A stretch of DNA of 64,000 bases from Actinomadura citrea (GCF_013409045.1 NZ_JACCBT010000001.1:1364001-1428000); one strand, 5' to 3'; positions 25,077 to 33,843 are shown, counted from the first letter of the stretch. Made by a program: numbers and translations. The notes: generated by a model not told the origin, from the sequence alone.

Positions 25077-26822
25077 TCACATGCGCTCGGGGGTGGGGAC
25101 GCCGAGGAGGCCGAGGCCGGTGACAAGCGTGCGCAGCGTCGCCGCGCACAGCGCCAGCCGCGACGCCTTCGTCTCCTCGTCGGGAGCCTTCAGCACGGGG
25201 CAGTTCTCGTAGAACGTCGTGTAGGCGTCGGCGACCGAGTAGACGTAGCTCGCCAGCCGGTGCGGCTCGGCGGTCTCGCCGGCCTGCTTCAGCACGGCGC
25301 CGAACCCGAGCAGCTCCAGCGCCAGCGCGCGCTCGGCCGGGTGGGTGAGCGTGATCGGGCCGGTCGCGTCCTCGGGGGCCACGCCGCCCTTCCGGAAGAT
25401 CGACCGGATCCGCGCGGTCGCGTACTGCAGGTACGGGCCCGTCTTGCCGTTGAACGAGATCATCCGGTCGAAGTCGAAGGTGTACTCGCTGTCGCGCGCC
25501 ACCGACAGGTCGGCGTACTTCACCGCGCCCATGCCGACCGCCTGGACGATCGCGGCCCGGGTCGCGTCGTCGAACGGCTCGTCGTGCTGGATCTCGTCGA
25601 ACACGGCGCCGGCGCGCTCGACCGCCTCGTCCAGCAGCTCCGACAGCTTGACGGTGCCGCCGGCCCGCGTCCGCAGGATCTTGCCGTCGGTGCCGAGGAC
25701 GTTGCCGATCTGCGCGTGCTCGGCCTTCACCTCGTCGTTCAGCCAGCCCGCCATCCGCGCGACGGCGAACACCATCTGGAAGTGCAGCGACTGCGGCGCC
25801 CCGACCACGTAGATCATCCGGTCGACGTGCTCGGTGTCGACCCGGTACCGGATCGTGGCGAGGTCGGTGGTGGAGTAGTTGTAGCCGCCGTCGCTCTTGC
25901 GGATGATCACGGGGAGGGGCTCGCCCTCGCGGCCGGTGAACCCGGGCGGGAACGCGCACAGCGCCCCGTCGCTGATCACCGCGATGCCCTTGTCCTCCAG
26001 CTCCCGCGCGGTCGGGGCCAGCAGGTCGTTGTAGTAGCTCTCGCCCTTGATGTCGTCGTCGGTGAGGGTGACGCCGAGCCGCCCGTAGACGGAGTTGAAG
26101 TACCGCTTCGACACCTCGACGAGGACGTTCCAGAGCCGCAGCGTCTCGGCGTCGCCGGCCTGGAGCGCGACGACCCTCTGCCGGGACCGGTCGGCGAACG
26201 CCTCGTCGCCCTCGAACTTCTGCCGCGCGGCCTGGTAGAAGGCGGTCAGGTCGCTGACGGACGAGTCGTCCCGCGCGGCGGCGTCCTCCCCGAGGTCGAG
26301 CAGGTGCTCGATCAGCATGCCGAACGGGGTGCCCCAGTCGCCGACGTGGTTGTCCCGGACGACCTCGTGCCCGAGGAACGCCAGGATCCGCGCGATCGCG
26401 TCGCCGACGATCGTGGTCCGCAGGTGCCCGACGTGCATCTCCTTCGCCACGTTCGGGGAGGAGTACTCGACGACGACCTTCTGCGGCTTGTCCGCGAGGG
26501 GGACGGCGAGCCGCTCGTCCTCCAGGGCCCGCTGCGCCTCACCGGCGATCCACCCGTCGCTGAGCGTCAGGTTGATGAACCCGGGTCCGCTGACCTGCAC
26601 CTCCGACACGACGCCCGCGGTGTCGAGGTTCGCCGTGATCTCCTCGGCCACCTCTCGCGGCCTGCGGCCCAGCTTCTTGGCCAGCGGCAGCGCCACGTTG
26701 GCCTGAAGGTCGGCGAACTGCGACGGCCGGATGACCGGGTCGGTGTCCGCGTACGACGGTCCGAATGCGGCGCTCAGCGCGGCCTGGACCCGGGCGGCGA
26801 CTACGAGTTGCGGATCGGGCAT
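25077..26822 (-). CDS. argS: Arginyl-tRNA synthetase, copy 2
   Basis: A 581-residue class I synthetase. Motifs are SSPNVAKEMHVGHLRTT (HIGH), GKILRTRAGGTVKL (KMSKS region) and a DALR anticodon domain ending LLGVPTPERM. It is clearly a paralogue of the protein at 8623-10431: long runs such as NPVIRPSQ-type, QANVA, GDAIARIL and GDWGTPFGMLIE are shared, but this copy lacks the RDPRE duplication. It lies 52 bp downstream of plsX on the same strand. Neither copy is next to lysA or hom, the usual argS neighbours in some actinobacteria, so which is housekeeping is open. Confidence 0.95.
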   Translation of the reverse strand: MPDPQLVVAARVQAALSAAFGPSYADTDPVIRPSQFADLQANVALPLAKKLGRRPREVAEEITANLDTAGVVSEVQVSGPGFINLTLSDGWIAGEAQRALEDERLAVPLADKPQKVVVEYSSPNVAKEMHVGHLRTTIVGDAIARILAFLGHEVVRDNHVGDWGTPFGMLIEHLLDLGEDAAARDDSSVSDLTAFYQAARQKFEGDEAFADRSRQRVVALQAGDAETLRLWNVLVEVSKRYFNSVYGRLGVTLTDDDIKGESYYNDLLAPTARELEDKGIAVISDGALCAFPPGFTGREGEPLPVIIRKSDGGYNYSTTDLATIRYRVDTEHVDRMIYVVGAPQSLHFQMVFAVARMAGWLNDEVKAEHAQIGNVLGTDGKILRTRAGGTVKLSELLDEAVERAGAVFDEIQHDEPFDDATRAAIVQAVGMGAVKYADLSVARDSEYTFDFDRMISFNGKTGPYLQYATARIRSIFRKGGVAPEDATGPITLTHPAERALALELLGFGAVLKQAGETAEPHRLASYVYSVADAYTTFYENCPVLKAPDEETKASRLALCAATLRTLVTGLGLLGVPTPERM

Positions 26823-26874
26823 GCTCCAAGGTTATCGGCGACGCGCCAAGGCCCGGAATCGGTTTTGCGCGAGG

Positions 26875-28224
26875 CTAGGGCGCGGCGGGCGGCTCTTTGC
26901 GGTCGGGGACGGTGTCGCCGGCGGGGGAGGGGACCTCCGGGACCTTCTCGCCGGGCCGGTCGGCCGGTCTCTCGGCGGGCCTGTCGCCGTCGCGCTCGCC
27001 GTGCGTCCAGCGCCCGAACCGGGACGTGCGGGTCGCGGCGACCTGCTCGCGGATCCGCTCGACGATCCGTCCGGCGGCCAGCCGGTGCGCCAGGTCGCAG
27101 GCCGAGGTGATGGCGCGGGCGCGGGAGGCGCCGTGCGCGATCACGACCGTCCCGTTCAGGCCGAGCAGGACGCCGCCGCCGTAGGTGTCGGGGTCGAGGC
27201 GGTCGCGCAGGTCCTGGAGGCGGCGCCGCTGCAGCAGCGCGCCCATCCGCGCGGCGGGGGTGGAGGTCATCGCGTCGCGGATCTCCGTGAACGCCGTGGC
27301 GACCGTGCCCTCCACGGTCTTGAGCGCGATGTTCCCGGTGAACCCGTCGGCGACGATGACGTCGACGCGCCCGCCCAGCAGGTCGTGGCCCTCGACGTTC
27401 CCGGCGAACTCGATGCCGTGGCTGCCGGTCGCGAGCAGTTCGTGCGCCCGCTTGGTGAGCTTGTTGCCCTTGCCCGGCTCGGTGCCGATGTTGAGCAGGC
27501 CCACGGACGGGCGGTCCACCCCGAGCAGGATCTGCGCGTACGCGGTGCCGAGCGCGGCGAACTGGACGAGCCCCTCCGGCTTGACGTCCGCGGTGGCGCC
27601 CGCGTCCAGCAGGATCGTGGGGCGCGGCCGGGTCGGCAGCGCCACCGCGATCGCCGGCCGCATCACGCCCTGCTGGCCCTTGAGCCGCAGCCGCGACGTC
27701 GCCACCACCCCGGCGGTGCTGCCCGCCGACACCAGCGCCGACGCCCGCCCCTGCTTGATCAGATGGCAGGCGATCGCGATGGAGGAGCGGGGCTTGCGCC
27801 AGCTCGCGAGCGCGCCCTCGCCCATGTCCAGGGCCTCGTCGGCGTGCACGATCGGGATCGTCCCGAGGACGCCGTGCAGGTCCAGCTCCCGCCGGATCCG
27901 CGCCGCCCGCCCGACCAGCACCAGCCGGACGCCGTGCTCGCGGACCGCGGCCACCGCCCCCGCGATGATCTCCTCGGGGGCGTGGTCGCCGCCCATCGTG
28001 TCGACCGCGATCGGCAGCGGGCGCACCGTCGCCGGGCGGCGCGGCGCCGGGCGCGGTTCGGTGTTCCTCGGCGGCGGCGGAGCGGCCCGCGGCGGCGCCG
28101 GGCTCGTGCGAGGCGGGTCCGGGCGAGGCGGTGCGGTGCGGGGCGCCGTGGGGCCGGGCACCGGCGGGCCGGGCTCCGCCGGGCGAGGCGTCACGGGCCG
28201 CGACGGCTCGCCTGTGCCGGTCAT
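26875..28224 (-). CDS. plsX: Phosphate acyltransferase PlsX with extended ends
   Basis: PlsX makes acyl-phosphate from acyl-ACP for phospholipid synthesis and is a peripheral membrane enzyme. The core begins at ~residue 70 (PIAVDTMGGDHAPEEIIAGA) and includes SAGSTAGVVATSRL and VADGFTGNIALKT. This 449-residue protein is ~110 longer than usual: an N-terminal Pro/Arg/Thr-rich low-complexity tail of ~65 residues and a charged C-terminal tail rich in DRPAERPADRPGE. ATG 28224 has GGAG 6 bp upstream. Unlike many bacteria it is not beside rpmF or fab genes. Confidence 0.92.
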   Translation of the reverse strand: MTGTGEPSRPVTPRPAEPGPPVPGPTAPRTAPPRPDPPRTSPAPPRAAPPPPRNTEPRPAPRRPATVRPLPIAVDTMGGDHAPEEIIAGAVAAVREHGVRLVLVGRAARIRRELDLHGVLGTIPIVHADEALDMGEGALASWRKPRSSIAIACHLIKQGRASALVSAGSTAGVVATSRLRLKGQQGVMRPAIAVALPTRPRPTILLDAGATADVKPEGLVQFAALGTAYAQILLGVDRPSVGLLNIGTEPGKGNKLTKRAHELLATGSHGIEFAGNVEGHDLLGGRVDVIVADGFTGNIALKTVEGTVATAFTEIRDAMTSTPAARMGALLQRRRLQDLRDRLDPDTYGGGVLLGLNGTVVIAHGASRARAITSACDLAHRLAAGRIVERIREQVAATRTSRFGRWTHGERDGDRPAERPADRPGEKVPEVPSPAGDTVPDRKEPPAAP

Positions 28225-28349
28225 GGCCGCTCCAGGAGGACGAAAGGAAAGACGGTGGGCCGCAAGAACGCAGCTCATCGCATCGTATGGCGTCCTTTCA
28301 CCTGCCTTGGCGCCCCACGCCCGGAGTGGCGATCCTCACGCCGCCGGGA

Positions 28350-28784
28350 CTAGCCCTCCTGCTTCCGGCAGTCGGCGCCCAGGCACGACGCGTTCTCCAC
28401 GACCGGCCGGCCGTCCACGAGGATCGTGTAGTAGTTCCTGCGCGTCTCCTGCTCACCGCTGCCGATGACCTCGACCGGCTTCTCGTCCGAGGTCATGCCG
28501 GTGCAGGACACCCGCATCTTCTTCTTCGTCCAGCCGGGCAGGTCCGCGCACCGCAGCGGCGCCCCCAGCCGCACGCCGTGCTGGTGCAGCTCGGCGGCGG
28601 CGGTCACGGGAAGCGCCTTGCGCAGCGCGGCCTGGGTCTTGTAGTGCAACTCCTCGCCGCCCGACAGCAGAAGGAACGCGCCGCCGCCCACCGCGGCGAT
28701 CACGAGGAGTGCGGCGGACCCCAGGATCAGGGCCGGCTTGCGGCCGATCTTGAGGCGCGGCATCTTCACGCTGGGAATCTTCAC
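28350..28784 (-). CDS. Single-pass membrane protein with extracytoplasmic cysteine motif (DUF4333-like)
   Basis: A 144-residue protein: basic N-terminus, one transmembrane helix at ~17-41 (ALILGSAALLVIAAVGGGAF) and an exported domain with cysteines at APLRCADL, VSCTGM and the end CLGADC. The C-terminal pattern V-DGR-V-(4)-CLGxxC recurs in the lipoprotein gene just upstream in transcription, so the two look like diverged duplicates. The exported part resembles DUF4333. Function unknown. Confidence 0.75.
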   Translation of the reverse strand: MKIPSVKMPRLKIGRKPALILGSAALLVIAAVGGGAFLLLSGGEELHYKTQAALRKALPVTAAAELHQHGVRLGAPLRCADLPGWTKKKMRVSCTGMTSDEKPVEVIGSGEQETRRNYYTILVDGRPVVENASCLGADCRKQEG

Positions 28785-28865
28785 ACTCGCTACGTCACCG
28801 ACGGTACGGGGGTGTATGCACTGCGTGTTGGGTTTTTCCGTTCCGTATGCGGATTCGTTGCCCGG

Positions 28866-29237
28866 TCAGACGTTCGGGTGCTCGCAGCCGAGGCCGAGGC
28901 AGTCCTTGCGGAGCACCTCGCGCCCGCCGACGGTGACCACGTAGGACTCGCGTGGGCGCTCGGTGTCGGCGTCGCGGGCGATCCCCGCCACGGTGACCCG
29001 TTCCCCGGTCGTGGTCCGGGCCGTGCAGTCGACGCGCACCACCGAGTCGGTCTCACGCCCCGGCGACTCGCAGTCGGGGCGTTCGCGCAGCTCGATGCCC
29101 CGCGCGTCCAGCTCGTCCACGACCCCGTCGGTGACGGCGTTGCGGTAGGCCCCGTCGGAGATCCTCTGCATGACCTTGCAGCCGGACATCGTCACGGCCA
29201 GCAGGACGGCGAGCACGACGGCGGGAAGGCGACTCAC
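28866..29237 (-). CDS. Putative lipoprotein related to its neighbour (CLGxxC ending)
   Basis: A 123-residue protein with a signal sequence (LPAVVLAVLLAVTMSGCKVM), where cysteine ~20 is a plausible lipidation site. The mature part has RPDCES, VRVDCTARTT and a final VVTVGGREVLRKDCLGLGC, similar to the end of the product at 28350-28784. The GTG start overlaps the stop of the alpha/beta hydrolase gene in a GTGA, so it is translated as part of that operon. Probably anchored outside the cytoplasmic membrane. Confidence 0.75.
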   Translation of the reverse strand: MSRLPAVVLAVLLAVTMSGCKVMQRISDGAYRNAVTDGVVDELDARGIELRERPDCESPGRETDSVVRVDCTARTTTGERVTVAGIARDADTERPRESYVVTVGGREVLRKDCLGLGCEHPNV

Positions 29238-30130
29238 GCGGCCCCCTCCATCCGGCCGAGGCCGGCGACCGCGTCGGCCACCGCGTCGGGACGGTCGAGC
29301 GGGACCATGTGAAGGGCGTCCGGGAGCTCGATCCGCCTGCCGTGCGGGGTCATGCCGGCGAGCCGCTCGTGCGCCTCGGCCCAGGCGCGCTTGCGGTCGT
29401 CGCCGTCCACGTCGCCCAGCGCGGTCACGACGGCCAGCGGGACGGGCGGGAAGGGGCGCCGCTCGCGCAGCGCCGCGAGGTCGGCGGCCATCTCCCGGTA
29501 GGCCAGCTCCTCCGCGAGGACGGCGCCGAGCACCGTCCCGCGCCCGTACACCGACCGCACGACCTCCTCCGGGACGGCCTCGTCCCGGAGGCTGGTGCGC
29601 TTGAGGACCATCCGGCGGCCGAACGGCCCGGCGGCCCGCGCCAGCCGGGTCGCGCCGAGCACCACGCCCGCCGCCGCGGCGAGCGGGGCCAGCGCGGCGG
29701 CCAGCCGCACGGGCACCCACGCGTCGCCCTCGTAGCTCGGATCGAGCAGCACCATGCCCCGCACGAGCCGGTGGCGCGTCCTGGCCAGCGCCTCGGCGGC
29801 GAACGCGGCCATCGAGTGTGCGAGGACGGTCACCGGCCGGCCGGCCCGCTCCGCCAGCGCCCCCATGACGGCGGTGTCGCGGCGCAGCGAGGGCGGTGCG
29901 GCGGCCGCGGGGCTGAGCCCGAGGCCCGGACGGTCGTAGACGATCACCCGGTGCCCCTCCCGGAGCAGCGCGACGGACGGCTCCCAGTCGAACCAGGCGC
30001 CGCCCAGCCCGGAGCTGAGCAGCAGCGGCTGCCCGTCCGCCGGGCCCGACTCGACGACGTGCACCTGCTCGCCGCCCACGTTCACGATCTCGCCGGGGCC
30101 GCTGTGCGTCCCGCCGTCCGTGCTGCTCAC
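29234..30130 (-). CDS. Alpha/beta hydrolase
   Basis: A 298-residue alpha/beta-fold hydrolase. The oxyanion region is LLLSSGLGGAWFDWEPSV, the nucleophile elbow is VLAHSMAAF (Ser with Ala in place of the last Gly), and the C-terminal histidine lies in LPDALHMVPLDRPD. The GTG start overlaps the upstream DUF998 stop by 4 bp and GGAGG is present. Middle gene of a coupled three-gene envelope operon; substrate unknown. Confidence 0.85.
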   Translation of the reverse strand: MSSTDGGTHSGPGEIVNVGGEQVHVVESGPADGQPLLLSSGLGGAWFDWEPSVALLREGHRVIVYDRPGLGLSPAAAAPPSLRRDTAVMGALAERAGRPVTVLAHSMAAFAAEALARTRHRLVRGMVLLDPSYEGDAWVPVRLAAALAPLAAAAGVVLGATRLARAAGPFGRRMVLKRTSLRDEAVPEEVVRSVYGRGTVLGAVLAEELAYREMAADLAALRERRPFPPVPLAVVTALGDVDGDDRKRAWAEAHERLAGMTPHGRRIELPDALHMVPLDRPDAVADAVAGLGRMEGAA

Positions 30131-30852
30131 CGGCACGCCTCCTCCCGCGCGGCCGACGCGTTCCGTGCCTCGCGCGCCGCGTCCCGCCGGTCGGAGTACA
30201 GCGCCCACGCGATGGTCAGCAGCCCCAGGCACAGGATGCCGATCTGGACGCGCTGGACGACCCCGAGCCACTGCCCCATGTACATCGCCACCAGCGTCCC
30301 GAGCGCGGCCGCCGACTCGGCGAGCGCCAGCAGCCAGCCCCAGCGGGCCAGGGCGGGCCACCAGCCGTACCGGCGGGCGGCCAGGGACAGCAGCAGCAGC
30401 GCGGCCACCCCGCAGACGATCACGGCGCTGCTGGTCACCGAGTGGAACTCGTGGGAGAACGACACGTTCTCGGAGCGTTCCCGGAGGGCGCACCAGGTCT
30501 CCAGGCTCGGTGCGCAGTCCAGGGGGAAGGACGCGTCGCCGATGGCGCACACGCCGAACAGCCCGAGGAACACCCATCCGGCGGTGGCGAGGGGCTTGCG
30601 GGTGAGCTTGCGGAGCGTCCCGGCCGCCACCAGGATCGACAGCACTCCGGTGATGAGGTCGCCGGCGCTGTAGACGAAGTGGTACGGCTGGTCGGAGGCC
30701 GACAGCTCGCTCACGTAGCCGTTGAAGAAGTCCAGTTTGGGGCTGAGGGCGTTCTCCAGCACGAAGCTCGCGTAGGTGACCGAGGCCAGCCCCGCGAGGA
30801 CGATCAGGCGCATGGGGACGACACCCGGCCCGCCCCGCTGGTCAGAGTCCAC
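30127..30852 (-). CDS. DUF998 membrane protein
   Basis: A 241-residue protein with about six transmembrane helices. Features such as DFFNGYVSELSASDQPYH, the ASFPLDCAPS loop and the HEFHSVTSS motif are those of DUF998 proteins, whose function is unknown. It is the first gene of the operon with the hydrolase and lipoprotein. The start is uncertain: GTG 30852 and ATG 30813 are both possible, neither with a strong ribosome binding site. Confidence 0.82.
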   Translation of the reverse strand: MDSDQRGGPGVVPMRLIVLAGLASVTYASFVLENALSPKLDFFNGYVSELSASDQPYHFVYSAGDLITGVLSILVAAGTLRKLTRKPLATAGWVFLGLFGVCAIGDASFPLDCAPSLETWCALRERSENVSFSHEFHSVTSSAVIVCGVAALLLLSLAARRYGWWPALARWGWLLALAESAAALGTLVAMYMGQWLGVVQRVQIGILCLGLLTIAWALYSDRRDAAREARNASAAREEACR

Positions 30853-31222
30853 CCGGCCCCCTCACGCCCGCACGCTCCCGTGCGCCGATCGGTCCTACCC
30901 GCCCCCAGTATTTCCGAACCGGACCCAGGTACGTGACCTGGGTCGGCCCTAACGGAGTATCCGCTGGCTGGAGGCTTAACGCGGGCTGAGGGAGAAGTTG
31001 ACGTCCCGTAGTCGTTGGACAAGACATGGGGCTTCAACGATGATGACCAGGCCATTTGTCGGGATCGTCCTGACCTTGGCTTTGTCAGTGACGGACAGGG
31101 GGTATCAATTAGTCATGAAGCCACCCCAAACGGTTGAATAGGGTGGCCCGAGCAGTTCTGATCACGGTACGTGACGGCGCGCCCGGGTGCGCCTCCCCGC
31201 TGACAGCAAGGAGTACCAACAC
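30853..31222. other. 370-bp region between divergent genes with promoter-like and structured elements
   Basis: No coding sequence is convincing. It contains the 9-bp inverted repeat at 30922-30944, a possible promoter TTGTCA (31082-31087) with TATCAA (31103-31108) at a 15-bp spacing, and a leader hairpin GCCACCC (31120-31126)/GGGTGGC (31141-31147) before the KamA-like gene. Confidence 0.45.
30922..30944. promoter_or_regulatory. Inverted repeat GACCCAGGT-N5-ACCTGGGTC
   Basis: Exact 9-bp arms around ACGTG, 70 bp before the DUF998 start and 279 bp before the KamA-like start. It looks like an operator for either divergent gene; regulator unknown. Confidence 0.5.
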
Positions 31223-32539
31223 GTGACACTGGTGAACGACGCGGCTCCCGCAATGCGATCGACCGGTCGCAAGTTCCGCGCCTTCACGGCGAAGCACCTC
31301 GACGAGCTCACCGCTCGCGCGGGGCTGACACCCGCGCAGCGGCTCGCGACCCGGGCGGTGGCGACGGTACTGCCGTTCCGGACGAACGCCTACGTCATCG
31401 AAGAGCTCATCGACTGGTCGGCCGCTCCCGACGATCCGATCTACCGGCTGGTCTTCCCACAGGAGGACATGCTCCCCGCGGAGGACGTCGCGCACCTGTC
31501 GGACCTGCTGAGCCGCGAGGCGCCCAAGGCCGAGGTCGAGGCCGCCGCCCACCGGGTGCGGATGAAGCTGAACCCGCATCCGGCGGGCCAGATGGAGCTC
31601 AACATCCCGAGCTTCGGGGACGGCAAGATCCCCGGGATGCAGCACAAGTACGACGAGACGGTGCTGTACTTCCCCAAACAGGGCCAGACCTGCCACGCCT
31701 ACTGCACCTACTGCTTCCGCTGGGCGCAGTTCGTCGGCGAGGCCGACCTGAAGATGGCCGGCGACGAGCCCGCCGCGCTGCGCCAGTACCTCCTCGCGCA
31801 CCCCGAGGTGACGAGCGTCCTGTTCACCGGTGGCGACGCCATGATCATGGGCGAGCCGGTGCTGCGCCGCTACATCGAGCCGCTGCTCGACCTCGACCAG
31901 CTCGAATCCATCCGGATCGGGACCAAGTCGCTGGCGTACTGGCCGCAGAAGTTCGTCACCGACCCCGACGCCGACGACATGCTCCGGCTGTTCGAGCAGG
32001 TCGTCGCCTCGGGCAAGAACCTGGCGTTCATGGCGCACTTCACCCACCCGCGCGAGCTCGAACCCCTGATGGTCGCCGAGGCGTGCCGCCGCATCCGCGA
32101 CACCGGCGCGATCATCCGCACCCAGGCGCCGCTGATCCGGATGATCAACGACGAGCCCGCCGTCTGGGAGACCATGTGGCGCACGCAGACCCGGATGGGT
32201 CTCGTCCCCTACTACATGTTCGTCGAGCGCGACACGGGGCCGCAGGACTACTTCGCCGTCCCCCTGGCACGGGCGTACGACATCTTCCGCGACGCCTACA
32301 AGAACGTCTCAGGGCTGTCCCGGACCGTCCGCGGCCCGTCCATGTCGGCCACGCCCGGCAAGGTCTGCGTGGACGGGGTCGTGGAGATCGCGGGCCAGAA
32401 GGCCTTCGCGCTGCACTTCATCCAGTGCCGCGACGCCGATCTCGTCGGCAAGCCCTTCTTCGCGCAGTACGACCCTGAGGCCGTCTGGCTGGACGACCTC
32501 AAGCCCGCGTTCGCCGAACGCTTCCCCTGGCAGGTGTAG
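31223..32539 (+). CDS. KamA-family radical SAM protein (lysine 2,3-aminomutase-like)
   Basis: A 438-residue protein. The radical SAM [4Fe-4S] motif is C157, C161, C164 in CHAYCTYCFRW, and MELNIPSFGDGKIPGMQHKY plus GGDAMIMGEP match the aminomutase family. The usual PLP-lysine motif PGGGGK is missing; the matching place seems to read SATPGKVCVDG, so the lysine may be in TPGK or PLP may not be used. It could act on an amino acid or a peptide/protein, like EpmB. GTG 31223 has AAGGAG 9 bp upstream. It stands alone between terminator and intergenic structure. Confidence 0.88.
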   Translation: MTLVNDAAPAMRSTGRKFRAFTAKHLDELTARAGLTPAQRLATRAVATVLPFRTNAYVIEELIDWSAAPDDPIYRLVFPQEDMLPAEDVAHLSDLLSREAPKAEVEAAAHRVRMKLNPHPAGQMELNIPSFGDGKIPGMQHKYDETVLYFPKQGQTCHAYCTYCFRWAQFVGEADLKMAGDEPAALRQYLLAHPEVTSVLFTGGDAMIMGEPVLRRYIEPLLDLDQLESIRIGTKSLAYWPQKFVTDPDADDMLRLFEQVVASGKNLAFMAHFTHPRELEPLMVAEACRRIRDTGAIIRTQAPLIRMINDEPAVWETMWRTQTRMGLVPYYMFVERDTGPQDYFAVPLARAYDIFRDAYKNVSGLSRTVRGPSMSATPGKVCVDGVVEIAGQKAFALHFIQCRDADLVGKPFFAQYDPEAVWLDDLKPAFAERFPWQV

Positions 32540-32547
32540 GGCCGCCC

Positions 32548-32583
32548 GTGGCGTGTTCGCCCGCTCCTGGGCGAGCACGCCAC
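32548..32583. terminator. Bidirectional terminator between converging KamA-like and MFS genes
   Basis: Arms 32548-32562 (GTGGCGTGTTCGCCC) and 32569-32583 pair at all 15 positions if one G-U is counted; loop of 6. It starts 8 bp past the KamA-like stop and ends 5 bp before the MFS stop. Confidence 0.75.
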
Positions 32584-32588
32584 ACCCT

Positions 32589-33782
32589 TCAGCGAAGGGG
32601 CCGGCGGAGGAAGAGGCACGCGATCAGCGTCGCGGCGCCGCACAGCACCATGACGTGACCGGGCGCCATCGCCTCGCCGAGGGCGCCCGCCGTGCCGATG
32701 CCGACCGCCTGGCCGGTCATGAGGCCGCTGCCGTACAGGCCGACCGCCTGCCCGCGGATCTCCTCGGGCACCGCGTCCACGAGCCGCCGCTGGACGACCA
32801 GCTCGTAGCCCAGCCCGAACGTCCCCGCCGCCATCAGCGCGCACGCCGCCGGCAGGCCCGGCCCGAAGGCGAACAGCAGGAGCGGCGCGCCGGTCAGCGC
32901 GGCCAGCGGCAGCGCGAGGCGCTCCCGCAGGTCCGGGCGGATCCAGCGCGCCGCCACCAGATTGCCCGCGAACATCCCGGCCGCGGCGGCCGACAGCAGC
33001 AGGCCGGCCGCGTCAGGGCGCCCCAGTTCCCCCGCGTACGGGACCGCGACCCCCTCCGCCCCCACCGACAGGGAGATCGGCAGCCACCCGGCCAGGAGCA
33101 GCCCGCGCGTCGTGCGGCGGCCGAGCAGGAGCCGGTTGGTCCGCCACGTCGCCCGCGCCGCCCCCGTGGACGCGGGCCGGGCCGCCGCCGGCGCGTCCGG
33201 GAGGCGGAAGCGGGCGAGGCCCGCGGCCAGCGCCGCGCCGGCGGCGGCGAGCCAGAGCGCCCCGGCCGGGGTGAGCACCGACAGCAGCAGCCCGCCCGCG
33301 GCCTGGCCGGCGATCTGGGCGCCCGCGCTGGTCATCGTGAACAGCGACCGTCCGAGCACGTAGCCGTCCCCGGGGAGCAGGACGGGCAGCCGGGCCTGGA
33401 CGCTCGCGCTGCCGACCGGGGCGAACAGCCCCACCGCGACCAGCAGTGCCATGATCAGCGGCAGCGGGAGCCCGCCCACCGCGAGGACGGCCGTGACCGC
33501 CAGCCGCAGCAGGTGGTAGCCGGTGAGCAGCCGCCGCGCCGGGAGGCGGTCGGCGAGCGAGAGCAGCAGGGCGCCGCCGACCACGTACGGGAGCATCCCG
33601 GCGGCGAAGACGAGCGCCGCCGCGACGGGTGAGCCCGTGCGTTCGAACGTCTGGACCGACAGCGCGATCGTGCGGACCGAGTCGCCGGCCACCTGGAGCG
33701 TCTGCAGGGAGAACAGCGTCCGGAACTCGGGGACGCCGAAGACGTCGCGGTACCGCGCGGAGGTCGTCGAAGGAGCGGTCAT
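32589..33782 (-). CDS. MFS transporter
   Basis: A 397-residue protein with ~12 hydrophobic segments, of the enterobactin-exporter/MFS_3-like type (RYRDVFGVPEFRTLFSLQTL at the N-terminus, SLADRLPARRLLTGYHLLRL as motif A-like loop, GSASVQARLPVLLPGDGY). It is divergent from an ArsR-type regulator with only 59 bp between the starts, so that regulator probably controls it. Substrate unknown. Confidence 0.88.
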   Translation of the reverse strand: MTAPSTTSARYRDVFGVPEFRTLFSLQTLQVAGDSVRTIALSVQTFERTGSPVAAALVFAAGMLPYVVGGALLLSLADRLPARRLLTGYHLLRLAVTAVLAVGGLPLPLIMALLVAVGLFAPVGSASVQARLPVLLPGDGYVLGRSLFTMTSAGAQIAGQAAGGLLLSVLTPAGALWLAAAGAALAAGLARFRLPDAPAAARPASTGAARATWRTNRLLLGRRTTRGLLLAGWLPISLSVGAEGVAVPYAGELGRPDAAGLLLSAAAAGMFAGNLVAARWIRPDLRERLALPLAALTGAPLLLFAFGPGLPAACALMAAGTFGLGYELVVQRRLVDAVPEEIRGQAVGLYGSGLMTGQAVGIGTAGALGEAMAPGHVMVLCGAATLIACLFLRRPLR

Positions 33783-33819
33783 GACGGCGACTGTGCGGCC
33801 GCCGGTCCCGTCCTGGACA

Positions 33820-33843
33820 ATGTTTCGGGGAGGAGCGAAACAT
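33820..33843. promoter_or_regulatory. Operator-like inverted repeat over ribosome binding site and start codon
   Basis: ATGTTTCG (33820-33827) and CGAAACAT (33836-33843) are exact 8-bp complements. Between them lies GGGAGGAG, the ribosome binding site, and the right arm includes the first two bases of the start codon of the ArsR-type gene. Binding there would block both that gene and, 38 bp away, the divergent MFS gene. Confidence 0.65.
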
